Shown here: one piece after another, positions 29,697 through 39,223 of the stretch | Layout of the letters: every line of letters starts with the position of its first letter | Numbering within the stretch: the first letter of the stretch is position 1 | DNA from: Jaenimonas drosophilae | Taxonomy: Eukaryota > Euglenozoa > Kinetoplastea > Trypanosomatida > Trypanosomatidae | NCBI GenBank assembly: GCA_030849065.1 | Contig: JASAON010001597.1 | Coordinates: forward strand, 1-64,000 | DNA length: 64,000 nt | Reading direction: 5' to 3' | Notes under the pieces: model-generated | What the model saw: the letters and a program-made list of their open reading frames with translations, nothing else | What the model was told of the DNA's origin: nothing | The model's database searches: none | Made by a program: the position numbers and the translations under genes

Positions 29697-29807
29697 GCAC
29701 CCCACAAAGAGGAGGGAAACGCAGACCATCATTCATTGGTTGATTGCGGGTGCGAAGGAACTGGATAGTTAGCCCTCCCCCTCTCACCCCATACCATCAC
29801 ACTGCAC

Positions 29808-29809
29808 AG
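29808..29809 (+). promoter_or_regulatory. Probable trans-splice acceptor AG of the BTB-RCC1 gene
   Basis: A pyrimidine-rich stretch (29770-29790) is followed by AG 16 bases before the ATG at 29825. Confidence 0.55.
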
Positions 29810-29824
29810 GCACGCCTTCACACC

Positions 29825-32014
29825 ATGTCGCACACCGGAGTTGACGGTGGCACTCCAGCTTCTTGTTCTCCCCTCGTCAGCAGCAGCTCAGCACGGCAGC
29901 AGTTCCCTTTCCAGCGCAATGTCACCTCGGCGCTTCTACACAACTCCATCTCTGCTCCCTCTCCACCAGACTGCCGTGGCTTTGGCGCCTCTGTATGTGA
30001 TACGAGCTCACTGAAACGGGCGATTGGTGAGCTGCCTTCCCCCGCAGGAAGGATGGCAACCCTCGATGCCATCCCGTCACGACCTCCATGCAGCAGCTCC
30101 ACTGATTCAGCGGGTGAGTGGGTCTATCTCAGTGTGGGTGGAAAGCTACTCATCTCCACGATTGCTACCCTCTGCTCCGACCCACACTCCTTGTTGGCGC
30201 ACCTTTGCGAATCACTTCCCACTTGTTCTCCCTCTTCGTCACCAGTAACGCCTTCGGCAACCCCCCAGCATGTGGATCCTATGGCCGACCACGGCCTCCC
30301 TTCATCTTCCACGGCCAACACCAACCGTGACCTTCCCCTCGATGCTGACCATAACCGTTGCATTCTTTTGGACCTTGACTACGACTACTTTCTTCCTGTT
30401 CTCAACTACCTACGCCACCGCGAGGTGATCATTCCTCCGCACATCTCCCCCAAAGGTGTCCTGGCTGCAGCCAAGTACCTCAACGTGCAGGGGGTCGTTC
30501 GCCAGCTCGCCCCTGGCCACCGCAACCGCCGGCAGCTCCTCTTCAGTTGGGGCTCTGGCACAAGCGGGGAGCTGGGCACACAGCTCTTTCTCAACAGCGC
30601 CGTCCCTACCCTTGTCCAGGTCACCCCTTTTGGGGTGAAAGTGGTGCATGTCGCCCTCGGGGCCAACTACAGCTGCGCCTTGAGTGATGATGGCAACGTT
30701 TACACCTTTGGAAACGGGGAGTGGGGCCAGCTAGGGTTGGGCCCGTTGAAGCAGCTGGAGCTGCACCCACTGGATGACTCTGCCGTGGCTGTGGTTCCTA
30801 GAAGGATTCCCTTGTTTGAGAAGGAGCGGGCAATTCACATCTCCGCGGGTTATGCCTTCGCCATGGCCATCACTGAGGGCCACCACGTGTACTTTTGGGG
30901 CAACAACAACCACGGCCAGAGTGGGCTTGGTCCTACTTTCTTCGACTACAACCTCAAGAAGATTGATGAGCCTCGACTGGTCGAGTCGTTGGAGGGGAAG
31001 CGCATCGTACAGTTGGGATGCGGTAGCTTCTTTAGCCTCGCCCTTGGTGCCGATGGAGTCCTCTACAGCTGGGGTCTCGTGGATTGCCTCGGTCTCGGCA
31101 CACCGGAGGAGGTGGTAGCGCGGTATGGCGGCAGTGACATCCTTGACGAGTCTCTCAGCAATGAGAAGCGCGACGTCCTCCTCACCCCACAGGTTGTGGA
31201 GATGGAGAGCCCTGAGCCCGTGGTGCGCATCCACGCTGGTCAGTGGCATAGCGGTGCCATCAACGCCGCGGGTGAGCTCTTCACCTGGGGTGTGGGCTAC
31301 CAAGGACGCCTTGGCCACGGTAGCCGCGACGCTTCTTACCGCCCCAAACGAGTTGGCGGAGCGCTGGAGGGTCATGCGGTGGTGGACGTGGCCTGCGGCT
31401 CCTTCCACACCGTTGCTCTTACCAACCGCGGTGTTGTCTTTTGTTGGGGAGACAACTCAAGCGGGCAGTGTGGGACGCGAGCACTTCACATGGAGTCTTT
31501 TCCCTCCCCCTACCGCGTCGTGGGCCTTGAGTTTGTGGCGGGTGGGGTGGCACGCAGCATTTCCTGCGGCCGCCAACACACAGAAATCGTCATGGAAGGT
31601 CCACAGCCCGACTGTCAGCGTGAGTGCTGCCAGCTCAACTACGAAGGAAGGACCTGCGGATCACACGCACAAATCTACACCTTTGGTGATGATGGTCGTG
31701 GTCTTCAGGAGAATGGCAACTCCAGTCAGCAGCCAGTTAGCACGAGCCGTGGCAGCAACAACCGGTCTGCCTTCGTCGCGCAGGACCACTGGACGCCCTT
31801 TGAGTCCACCTCCTCGGCCCGCCATGGGGCAGGCCGCGGCGGCATCTCCAACGCGAACAGCACTGCCCCGGATCGGGCGGAGCGGTCACAGTTTTACCGG
31901 ATTCCTGGCTTGGAAACGCTCGATATCCGTGGCGTCACCAGTGGGCTTCATCATTCCTTCGTCTACGCAGAGGAGCTTCCAGGTACTGATAGCCGTGATG
32001 GCTGGAATAGCTGA
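29825..32014 (+). CDS. BTB (T1/KCTD-type) + RCC1-repeat protein
   Basis: 729 residues from the ATG behind the acceptor. Residues 1-95 are Ser/Pro-rich. Residues about 96-228 form a T1-type BTB domain: VYLSVGGKLLISTIATL at the start and YDYFLPVLNYLRHREVIIPP later, with a 50-residue low-complexity insert in between. RCC1 repeats fill about 236-620, each with a W/F-G-x-G-x-x-G-x-L-G core (SWGSGTSGELG, TFGNGEWGQLGLG, FWGNNNHGQSGLG, TWGVGYQGRLGHG, CWGDNSSGQCG). The tail is Ser/Gly-rich with a final ordered stretch. BTB domains oligomerise or bind Cullin-3, and RCC1 propellers bind partners. In animal RCBTB proteins the order is reversed. Role inferred as an adaptor. Confidence 0.8.
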   Translation: MSHTGVDGGTPASCSPLVSSSSARQQFPFQRNVTSALLHNSISAPSPPDCRGFGASVCDTSSLKRAIGELPSPAGRMATLDAIPSRPPCSSSTDSAGEWVYLSVGGKLLISTIATLCSDPHSLLAHLCESLPTCSPSSSPVTPSATPQHVDPMADHGLPSSSTANTNRDLPLDADHNRCILLDLDYDYFLPVLNYLRHREVIIPPHISPKGVLAAAKYLNVQGVVRQLAPGHRNRRQLLFSWGSGTSGELGTQLFLNSAVPTLVQVTPFGVKVVHVALGANYSCALSDDGNVYTFGNGEWGQLGLGPLKQLELHPLDDSAVAVVPRRIPLFEKERAIHISAGYAFAMAITEGHHVYFWGNNNHGQSGLGPTFFDYNLKKIDEPRLVESLEGKRIVQLGCGSFFSLALGADGVLYSWGLVDCLGLGTPEEVVARYGGSDILDESLSNEKRDVLLTPQVVEMESPEPVVRIHAGQWHSGAINAAGELFTWGVGYQGRLGHGSRDASYRPKRVGGALEGHAVVDVACGSFHTVALTNRGVVFCWGDNSSGQCGTRALHMESFPSPYRVVGLEFVAGGVARSISCGRQHTEIVMEGPQPDCQRECCQLNYEGRTCGSHAQIYTFGDDGRGLQENGNSSQQPVSTSRGSNNRSAFVAQDHWTPFESTSSARHGAGRGGISNANSTAPDRAERSQFYRIPGLETLDIRGVTSGLHHSFVYAEELPGTDSRDGWNS

Positions 32015-33791
32015 GATGCCTCTGGCGTGTCGTTGTCCACGAGCAGCGATGTTTTGTTTTTGTGTCGTCAGACTGTCACTCTCCATCTCCCACCACCAAC
32101 GCTGATGGGTCTGCAGTATCGCAGTAAAATTTTACTGAGCTACCCACTTGAAGTTCTTGTCTTGGGTAGCACGAGAGTATGCCATCCATCCTCACTGCCT
32201 CATCTTTCTCTATCAATCAGCATACACACACACACACACACACACACTGTTGGCATCAAGTTGATGTGACGTCCTGCGACCGTCTACTACACTTCTTCTA
32301 CTTGCTTCATCTCTTCTTCTTCCTCTGTGAATGAATCATTTCAAAAGGATCCGTTTGCGTAGTAATCTTCTTCCCCTTTATTTGATCTCTTTTCTTGTTG
32401 TTGCTTGTTTTTGGGCGCTGCCTCTCCATCCAGACGCATACGCTACACGTCCGCGGACAGAAGAAGGGGACGACGGGTCGTTAACTGACGGGGTTCCATC
32501 GCCCAACCCCCTCTTTCCCTCCTTCTTTGGCCTCCCCCTTGCGAGAGGCTTTTTGGCAGCCATACTTTGGGACTTCCACTCCCGTGTGGAGCTGCGCGCA
32601 GAAGAAAGACGTAAGTTAGGTCGCAACGCTGTGCGACCGAGGTAGTCACTCGCACCTATCCGGCTTTGTACCTTAGTCCTCCCTATTCCTTTTGTAGGTT
32701 GGATTTGGTCAAGACCACATTTTGTTGTTGGTTGGCTTTCTTCTTCGTTCTTCTTTATTCAGAAAGTTGTTGTCGTGGTGGAAGCTGCTGATTGTGTGGC
32801 TCTTTGTGCGTACAATCACGTTGCCCCGATCTCTGCAGTTCTGCAAGCCTCACTCCTCGTGCGCATCGCCCTAGTACTTTACTTGGCTGTGCGTGTGCGT
32901 GTGCGTGTGTGTTTGAAGTTCCGTGGTGTGTGGTCTCTCAGACGTTGTATGCGTTTTATCGTCTAGGAGTATCTCCCCCATATACCCAACGAAGAGGAAC
33001 AGGCAAGCAGCGCCCCCCAACCACCCCGAACCTTCCCCACGTCGCGGAACGACGACTGGTGTGCTCCTCGTCCGTCGTCTTGTTTTTTTTTGTTCTTTTT
33101 GCAGTACAAGTGTGCTGAGACCGCAGGTTGCGAGCTGCGGACGCCGCAGACACGCTCTGTTGCTTACCCCTTCCTTTCATCCCTCTCCAACACACCACTA
33201 CCTCAGCCGCACAACAACAACACAGCCCCCTTTACTTTCGTTTCTTCTGTTTGTGCTTCGAGAGGTGTAACTCTTGCCTCTCGCAAGCCTCTGCTGCTCG
33301 ACGACTGAGAGCTCTTGGGAGGAGAAGGTGGACGATTGCCCCCCAAACCTGTTTGTAGTTTTCGCTATTTGTTCCGTGATCGCTGAGCGCGCGCTGGATT
33401 CTTGGACTTGTTGTTGTAGGTGCGGTGGCTCTTTCTCCTGAAACCGGAAACACACCCCTACCGACTCATACGAAGGCAGCGTGAATCTTCACATTGGCCG
33501 TTTGCTGACAGAGAATATCGTGTGTGGTTGCGTGTGTGTCTTTTTGGTGAGACTTCTCAGCTCCGTATTGGGTGTTGATCTGCCTACACGTACATACACG
33601 ACAGCCAAGAGAAGAAACGCCTTTGTTGCAAAGGTATTCAAGCATACACAGACACAATTACACCGAGTAGCTTCGCAAGGGTGGTTTCCAACACAGAAAC
33701 CCGTTAACATACAAGCAACTCTTCGTAATATTGCGTGTTGGTGTGTACGTGTGTGTGCGTGTGTGTGTGGTAGCCACCGCGCACTGATTTC
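32015..33791 (+). other. 1.8-kb spacer, no convincing gene
   Basis: It holds a (CA)12 run at 32224-32247, T-rich stretches near 32385-32412 and 32735-32762, and a short perfect hairpin (CCGCAG/CTGCGG, 33121-33140). Many pyrimidine tracts with AG sites lie upstream of the next gene. Short frames show no domain signal. Confidence 0.55.
32224..32247 (+). repeat. (CA)n microsatellite
   Basis: A perfect dinucleotide run of 24 bases in the 3' region of the BTB-RCC1 gene. Confidence 0.9.
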
Positions 33792-36086
33792 ATGGGTTGC
33801 TTCTTATCCACCAAGCCCACACTGGAACCTTCTCCTTTTCCCACGGCGAGCAGCAAGCCGCGCAGTCGCGGCGGCAGCGGCGAGAGTAGCACGACCCAGG
33901 ACGGGTCCAGCCTGGACGGACGCTCCGGCGATAGTGGGCGGAAGACTTCAGCCACGGGGAAGTTGGTGAGTCGTCCAGGTGGACGTAATAACAGTAGCAG
34001 CAGCAGCGGTAACCTAGCCAACGCCATTAGTACGCCCAACAGCAACAACCCGTTGGTTGGGCGGGATGGGAAGAGCGCCTCGGCCAGCGCGACCAGTGAT
34101 GGACTCACCACCTCCAACCAACGGCAGGAGAGCCCGGCCGATCTCTTCTCTCCATCCTCGGATGGGCGAACACAACGTAGAAGCGGCACAACCGCTGACG
34201 GGAGCAGCGTAACCGCCCATGGGCCCATTTCGTCCTCGTCAAGCGCCCCCGCCCCCGCCGCGTCCATCCCACCTGCCCTTGCCGCCCCAGAAGGTGGTGT
34301 AGGTGCAGAGGCGGCCAGCCGCAAGATCAACAGCACCACCCACCACCACCCTCCGCTCGCTGCCCACCCCCCTCCCCCACTCCCCCACGGCGGCAGCACC
34401 GCTGCATCACAGCATATCCCAGCGGCCCGCAGCATCCACTACGGCGGCTCCAGTATGCGCAGCAGCCTGAACTCATGCACCGCCCAAGCTGCTCTGGATT
34501 ACCACTCTGAGTCCTCTCGTCACGAGTCAACCCTCTCCGACATCACCTTCTCTTCGGAGTCCACCGTGTCGGACGTATTCTTGGATGAGGATGGCCCACT
34601 CACGGGCGGACGATCGGCGCGCGGGCAAGGGGCCAAGGGCAGAGAGGCAACTGAGCCCTTCACTTTCCTCGCCAAGGGAGGTGACTTAGAACGTCAGCGC
34701 CAGGAGGTGCCACTTAGCATTGAGCAGGATCTCTTCGTGTACGACGACATCATCATCTCCAAGGGCACGGCGCGGACCAACAAACACTGGAGGCTGGCAG
34801 GTAGAAAGCCGCTGCATATGGAGGGCGGAAACATCCCCAACGTATCCTCGCGTTCCAGCATTAGCGGCCCTTCAGGGTCTGGCCAGAAGTACTTCTCCTT
34901 CAATGACTTCGACGTTTGCGTGGATGAGATGGACGTGGCACCGAGCACCGGTAGCGCACCAACTGCGATCGAGGCATTCCAAAAAGAAACCAAACGCCGC
35001 TCACTGGATGCAGGATCGAGCCATAGCAGCACCACCGACCTAGACCGAACCGATGACGGAACACGGCGCATTACAGTGATTAGCACCATCAACACAAAGC
35101 GCAAGACCACCTCGGCAGCCGCCCTGGAGGAAACAAGCAGCAAGAGCAAGAACCCTCAACGCAAGGTCCTGCGCAAGTTCGAGTGCCGGTCGATTCTTGG
35201 CCACGCCACCCGTGTGAAGTGCATCGCCCTCTCCGCCTCGGAGAAGGACTACGCCAGCTGTAGCAACGAGGACGCCAGCGTCATTTTAAACAACCTCAAC
35301 GTGGAAGATGAAGTGGGTATCTTCACGGGGCACCTCGATGCCGTCATCAACGCCACCTTCTCCCCCGATGGCAAGTTCCTCGCCACAACAAGCAAGGATA
35401 AGACGATGATTTTGTGGGATGTCATGACGACCAAGGCCCTTCTTACCTTCACCCACGCCCGTGTGGTGATTTGTTGCTGCTTCGCACCCGATAGTAAGTA
35501 CATCGTCAGTGGATGCCAGGACCGCGTGTGCCGCTTGTGGGATATCAAGCATGGACGGGAGTGGCTGAACTACAGCCATCATGAAGGCATCATCATCTCA
35601 GTTACCTTTAGCCCGGATGGTAGCCACGTGTGTAGTGCATCGGCGGATAAGACATTGCGGGTGTGGTCCTCCAACACGAGCAAGACCAAATTCACCTTGA
35701 CGGGCCACGTAGGCATCATCCTCAGCTGTAGCTACACCTCGGATGGGCAGTACATCATCAGCAACGATGAGTGCCTGCTTCGGGTGTGGTCCACGACGGA
35801 CGGAAGTTGCATGCTTTCGCTCTCTCCATCTGACTTGGCGGGTACGCCGTCCGTGCGAGGATCAAAGCTGGGGTGGACTCTCTCTTGCGCTGGACCAGGC
35901 GCCTTTAGCTCATACATCCTCGTTGCGTGCAACAACCGCTTCGTCTACGTTCTCGATCGTGAGACCGGGAAGGAGGTCACCAGCACCTACTGCAAGGCCC
36001 CCGTCTACTGCCTAACAGGAGGCACAAAGCAAACAGCGATGTGTGGCGATAGCTTCGGCAATGTGTACCTCCTTCGATTGGAGTAA
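33792..36086 (+). CDS. Predicted N-myristoylated WD40-repeat protein
   Basis: 764 residues. It starts MGCFLSTK: Gly2 with Ser6 fits the N-myristoylation signal and Cys3 could be palmitoylated, so membrane or flagellar-membrane anchoring is likely. Residues about 10-250 are Ser/Asn/Pro-rich and disordered. From about 456 to the end there is a WD40 propeller of about seven blades, with clear GH...WD units: GHLDAVINATFSPDGKFLA...ILWD, then CRLWD, LRVWS and LTGHVGIIL...LRVWS. The last blades are degenerate. No enzyme domain is present. It is probably a scaffold tethering partners to a membrane. I do not know a named orthologue. Confidence 0.8.
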   Translation: MGCFLSTKPTLEPSPFPTASSKPRSRGGSGESSTTQDGSSLDGRSGDSGRKTSATGKLVSRPGGRNNSSSSSGNLANAISTPNSNNPLVGRDGKSASASATSDGLTTSNQRQESPADLFSPSSDGRTQRRSGTTADGSSVTAHGPISSSSSAPAPAASIPPALAAPEGGVGAEAASRKINSTTHHHPPLAAHPPPPLPHGGSTAASQHIPAARSIHYGGSSMRSSLNSCTAQAALDYHSESSRHESTLSDITFSSESTVSDVFLDEDGPLTGGRSARGQGAKGREATEPFTFLAKGGDLERQRQEVPLSIEQDLFVYDDIIISKGTARTNKHWRLAGRKPLHMEGGNIPNVSSRSSISGPSGSGQKYFSFNDFDVCVDEMDVAPSTGSAPTAIEAFQKETKRRSLDAGSSHSSTTDLDRTDDGTRRITVISTINTKRKTTSAAALEETSSKSKNPQRKVLRKFECRSILGHATRVKCIALSASEKDYASCSNEDASVILNNLNVEDEVGIFTGHLDAVINATFSPDGKFLATTSKDKTMILWDVMTTKALLTFTHARVVICCCFAPDSKYIVSGCQDRVCRLWDIKHGREWLNYSHHEGIIISVTFSPDGSHVCSASADKTLRVWSSNTSKTKFTLTGHVGIILSCSYTSDGQYIISNDECLLRVWSTTDGSCMLSLSPSDLAGTPSVRGSKLGWTLSCAGPGAFSSYILVACNNRFVYVLDRETGKEVTSTYCKAPVYCLTGGTKQTAMCGDSFGNVYLLRLE

Positions 36087-37880
36087 GCCACATGGTTCTT
36101 CTCCGCAGAGGGAGTTGCTGTGTATGCGAAACGCACACCGTCACAGCTTCATGATGGTCATCGTCAAAGAGGGTTTGGTAAGGAAATGGTTGAAGGTAAA
36201 CTAAGCCATTGTGATGGACGAAGACGGACAAGGATGGATGCACACAACCGAGAGCGCAACGAGAGGGGAAGGGAATCTGGGATGCACGGTGCTCTGTGCA
36301 TGATCATGATGATTTTGTTTTTCGTACGCGTCATCCCGCACACCTCTTTTTTGTGCGAGCCCCCCCCTCACCCTACTTGTTGTTATAGTTTTTATGTCTA
36401 GTACGTGGATTCACCACTTTTTTTTTGTAATTTCTATTTTCATCTTCGTTTGCTCTTTTCTTTTTCCTGCCACCGCCGCTACTCGAGCTTTTTCCATCTA
36501 CCGCAACCTACCCCATCCCACCCGTGTGTGTGTCCTTCTACAGACTGACATTCCATACACGCACACACATCAACGTGGATGTTGTTGTTTTTCCCTCTAA
36601 ATTGTTCTCTCTGACCTCTCATGCGCGCAGTCACCCCTCCTTCCAGTCATCATCATCCAAAATTCACCACCTACTTCAATGTTATATCCGAACATGTTTT
36701 GCTGTCTTCGATTGTTTCTTCCTCCTCTCGTAATGACTACCGAAATGTGTGGTGAAGATGATGTGTTGGGGGTCCAGGTGCTGACGGAGATGGAGCAGTC
36801 ACTCTGCGCGAGCATTCAGCGGCCACGTTTCCATTTAGTCGCTTAACAATACACACACACACCTCTCTCCGTCACATGTCTTCCAGTTTTCATTCTTTTT
36901 TTTTTTTTTACGTTGCTTCAATTGTTGTTGTTGTGGTAATGATGCCTCTGCTCACCCAACCTACCTTACAGGGGGGTCCTGCTTGGAGGTGTCTCACCCA
37001 CACAAACGATGGCCGTGTCTGACGGACCTAGTAGACCTCTACCGCACATACTCCCGCAGGCACCATCACTCAGTTGCAACGAAGATTGTTCCCTCCTTCC
37101 GCACCCCCAGCCCACCCCCACTCCCATGGACGCTTCTCTTGCTCACGTGCCTACGCAAGTAGTGGTGTTGTGCTTTATGATGATGCAAGAGATACCGGAG
37201 GAATACTGTGGGAAGAGGGTGTAGAAAATGCGCTCATCCTTCTTGTTGTTAGCTTCACACTGGTGTTGGTGTTCTTTCTTGGATTTATTTACCTTTTGTC
37301 GGTGAGGATGCAGTGTAGTTGTTGTTGATGTTGTTGTAGTGTGATGGATGGGAAAATATATTGACTGAGGCTACTGTAGTTGCTGCCAACACTCATCTCC
37401 CCATACATTTTTTTCTTCTTCTTTTTGTGTGCGTTGCACGCAGAGGTGCCTCCTGCTGGTTATGTGTTGTGTAGCGCTGTACAGGGAAATGCTTACGGGA
37501 GATGATACCAACACAACAGAGGAAGCTCGTTGATGCCAAGTGCTACTTGCGGTACTCTGTTTGTTGTTGCAGAAGAGTTTGCGCGCTAAGATCATATCGT
37601 GCGAGGATTTACTCCCCCTCCCTCATCTACCCACACATGAATATGAGTCATGGAATGATGTTGGCGTGGTAGGTGGATGGCATCATTGGATGATGCACGG
37701 GGGGGGGGAAGCAGTCCTTCAGCGATATCGCAGCACCTCAACCTCATCTATTCTGGATGATGCCGCCTCCCTTATTCTATTTCAATCTCTCTCTGTGTTG
37801 GTTGGCCATGGGTGTTGATGCATGACCTTCATGAAGCGTAACTACAGACATATTTCCACACCGTTGGCATATGCTCTATG

Positions 37881-37899
37881 TTTTTTTTTTTTTTTTTTT
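37881..37899 (+). repeat. T19 homopolymer
   Basis: A run of 19 T inside the 3.1-kb spacer. It is long enough for a splice-acceptor pyrimidine tract, but no gene starts within 1.3 kb. Confidence 0.85.
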
Positions 37900-38498
37900 A
37901 TATGAGGAAAGAGTGCACTGTGGATGTTGTGTGTGCGGAGAGAAGGCAAGAAACATAGAGGTCATGGCCATCCGTTTAGATAAATGTTGTGGTGGCCATC
38001 GTCTTCTCTTCCTTCTCCTTCTTGGTCGTTCTCATACGCATACACACACACTCGCGCGTTGCCACACATGCCCTCATGTGCGATGATTTGATGATGTCTT
38101 GTTCTCATTAGATGAGTGTTGATGATGTATGCCGGCCATGGTGCGTGTTCCGGGTTCGTTGTTATTTGGCGATGAATGCTAGCTCTTCTTTTCTTTATGT
38201 TTCTTGTGATGAGAGCTGTGCGGCAACGATGGCGTTTCTCCTCGATTCCTGCGCATCCTTCCCTCCGTATCTTCATTTTTTTGTTTGGTATCTCTCTGTG
38301 GTGCAGTTGTTGCTCCTCACGATGAGCGCGCATGTTCTTTATTTTACTGCCAGCCGCGATGATGCCACGAGGATGAAACGGATGATTGGAATTTTCACCC
38401 TTCTCTAGTGTTGGCGCGTTGATTGGGTTCGAGACTGTTGGTGATGGCAGGCATACGTTGCCATGTAAAGCCATCATCATCATCACATGCACGCACAG

Positions 38499-38519
38499 AC
38501 ACACACACACACACACACA
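38499..38519 (+). repeat. (AC)n microsatellite
   Basis: A dinucleotide run of 21 bases. A complementary (TG)n run lies 170 bp downstream at 38689-38710, so the two could pair in a transcript. Confidence 0.85.
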
Positions 38520-38688
38520 TACACGCTCACACACCAACCAACGTCGTTTGCCTCCCTACCGTATAGGACTACGCTTGGTGGTCTTCACGGTATTGATGTG
38601 CGGCAGCATCATTCATCTTTTTATTCCTTCGATGACACACTAGTTTTATTTTATCTCCTCAGAAAGCAAAATGTATGTACGTGACCCC

Positions 38689-38710
38689 TGTGTGTGTGTG
38701 TGTGTGTGTG
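38689..38710 (+). repeat. (TG)n microsatellite
   Basis: A dinucleotide run of 22 bases, complementary to the AC run at 38499-38519. Confidence 0.85.
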
Positions 38711-39223
38711 GCAGTGTGTGGAAAAACAGACAGGAGCACAGCTCTCTCTCTCAATCGCTCGCTCTCCAACAACCAACATTCATCTCCTCCATCATCATTT
38801 GCCAGCCTACAACATCATCATCATCATCTGCGCATGAGCAACTTGTGCTTGTGCTGTTTCTATGTTTATCTTTTTGGATGCGATGGACTGCTTGGAGGAC
38901 ACTTGCTTGGTGCTCATCCACTTAGGGATTGAAGGAACATGACCTTCACCGCGGCTGTATGCTCATCAGCCGCTCAATCTCCTCGGTGTACGCTCTGCAT
39001 TGTCGGAACTGCCAGTACCTTCATATTATCACACTTCTCTTTTCGTCATCATCTTTTTTGTGCGCACGGTGTAAAGGTGTGCGTGAGCTACGCTCGACGT
39101 TCGAGAGTACCTCCAATCGCCCGTGAGGAGATAGATCTCCCCTCCCACTCGCGGAGCACAAATTAGGATTAATAAGAAAAGGAATCCCTTCCACACACAC
39201 ACTCTCTCATACATATCATCAAC

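Larger units (their letters stand above)
27915..29824 (+). other. 1.9-kb spacer with two hairpins, no convincing gene
   Basis: It contains a bulged hairpin at 28174-28208 and a hairpin followed by five T at 29664-29696. A strong pyrimidine tract at about 29100-29142 could serve an extra splice acceptor. A 40-codon frame (ATG at 29143) is the only small frame with unusual composition, but its ATG lies before the first AG after that tract, so it would be spliced off. The acceptor for the next gene is AG at 29808-29809. Confidence 0.5.
36087..39223 (+). other. 3.1-kb spacer, longest in the window, no convincing gene
   Basis: The spacer is made of T-rich and CA/TG-rich simple sequence: T-runs near 36418-36426, 36897-36909 and 37881-37899, a G-run near 37700, a CA run at 38499-38519 and a TG run at 38689-38710. 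Short frames of 60-190 codons exist on both strands, but they consist of repeat-encoded residues (Phe, His-Thr, Val-Cys) and show no domain. No tRNA-like or snRNA-like element was recognised. It is all between two rightward genes, so no strand switch occurs here. Confidence 0.6.

Noticed and set aside
38426..38445. GGTTCGAG resembling a tRNA B box
   Set aside because: No T-arm pairing, acceptor stem or A box could be built around it.
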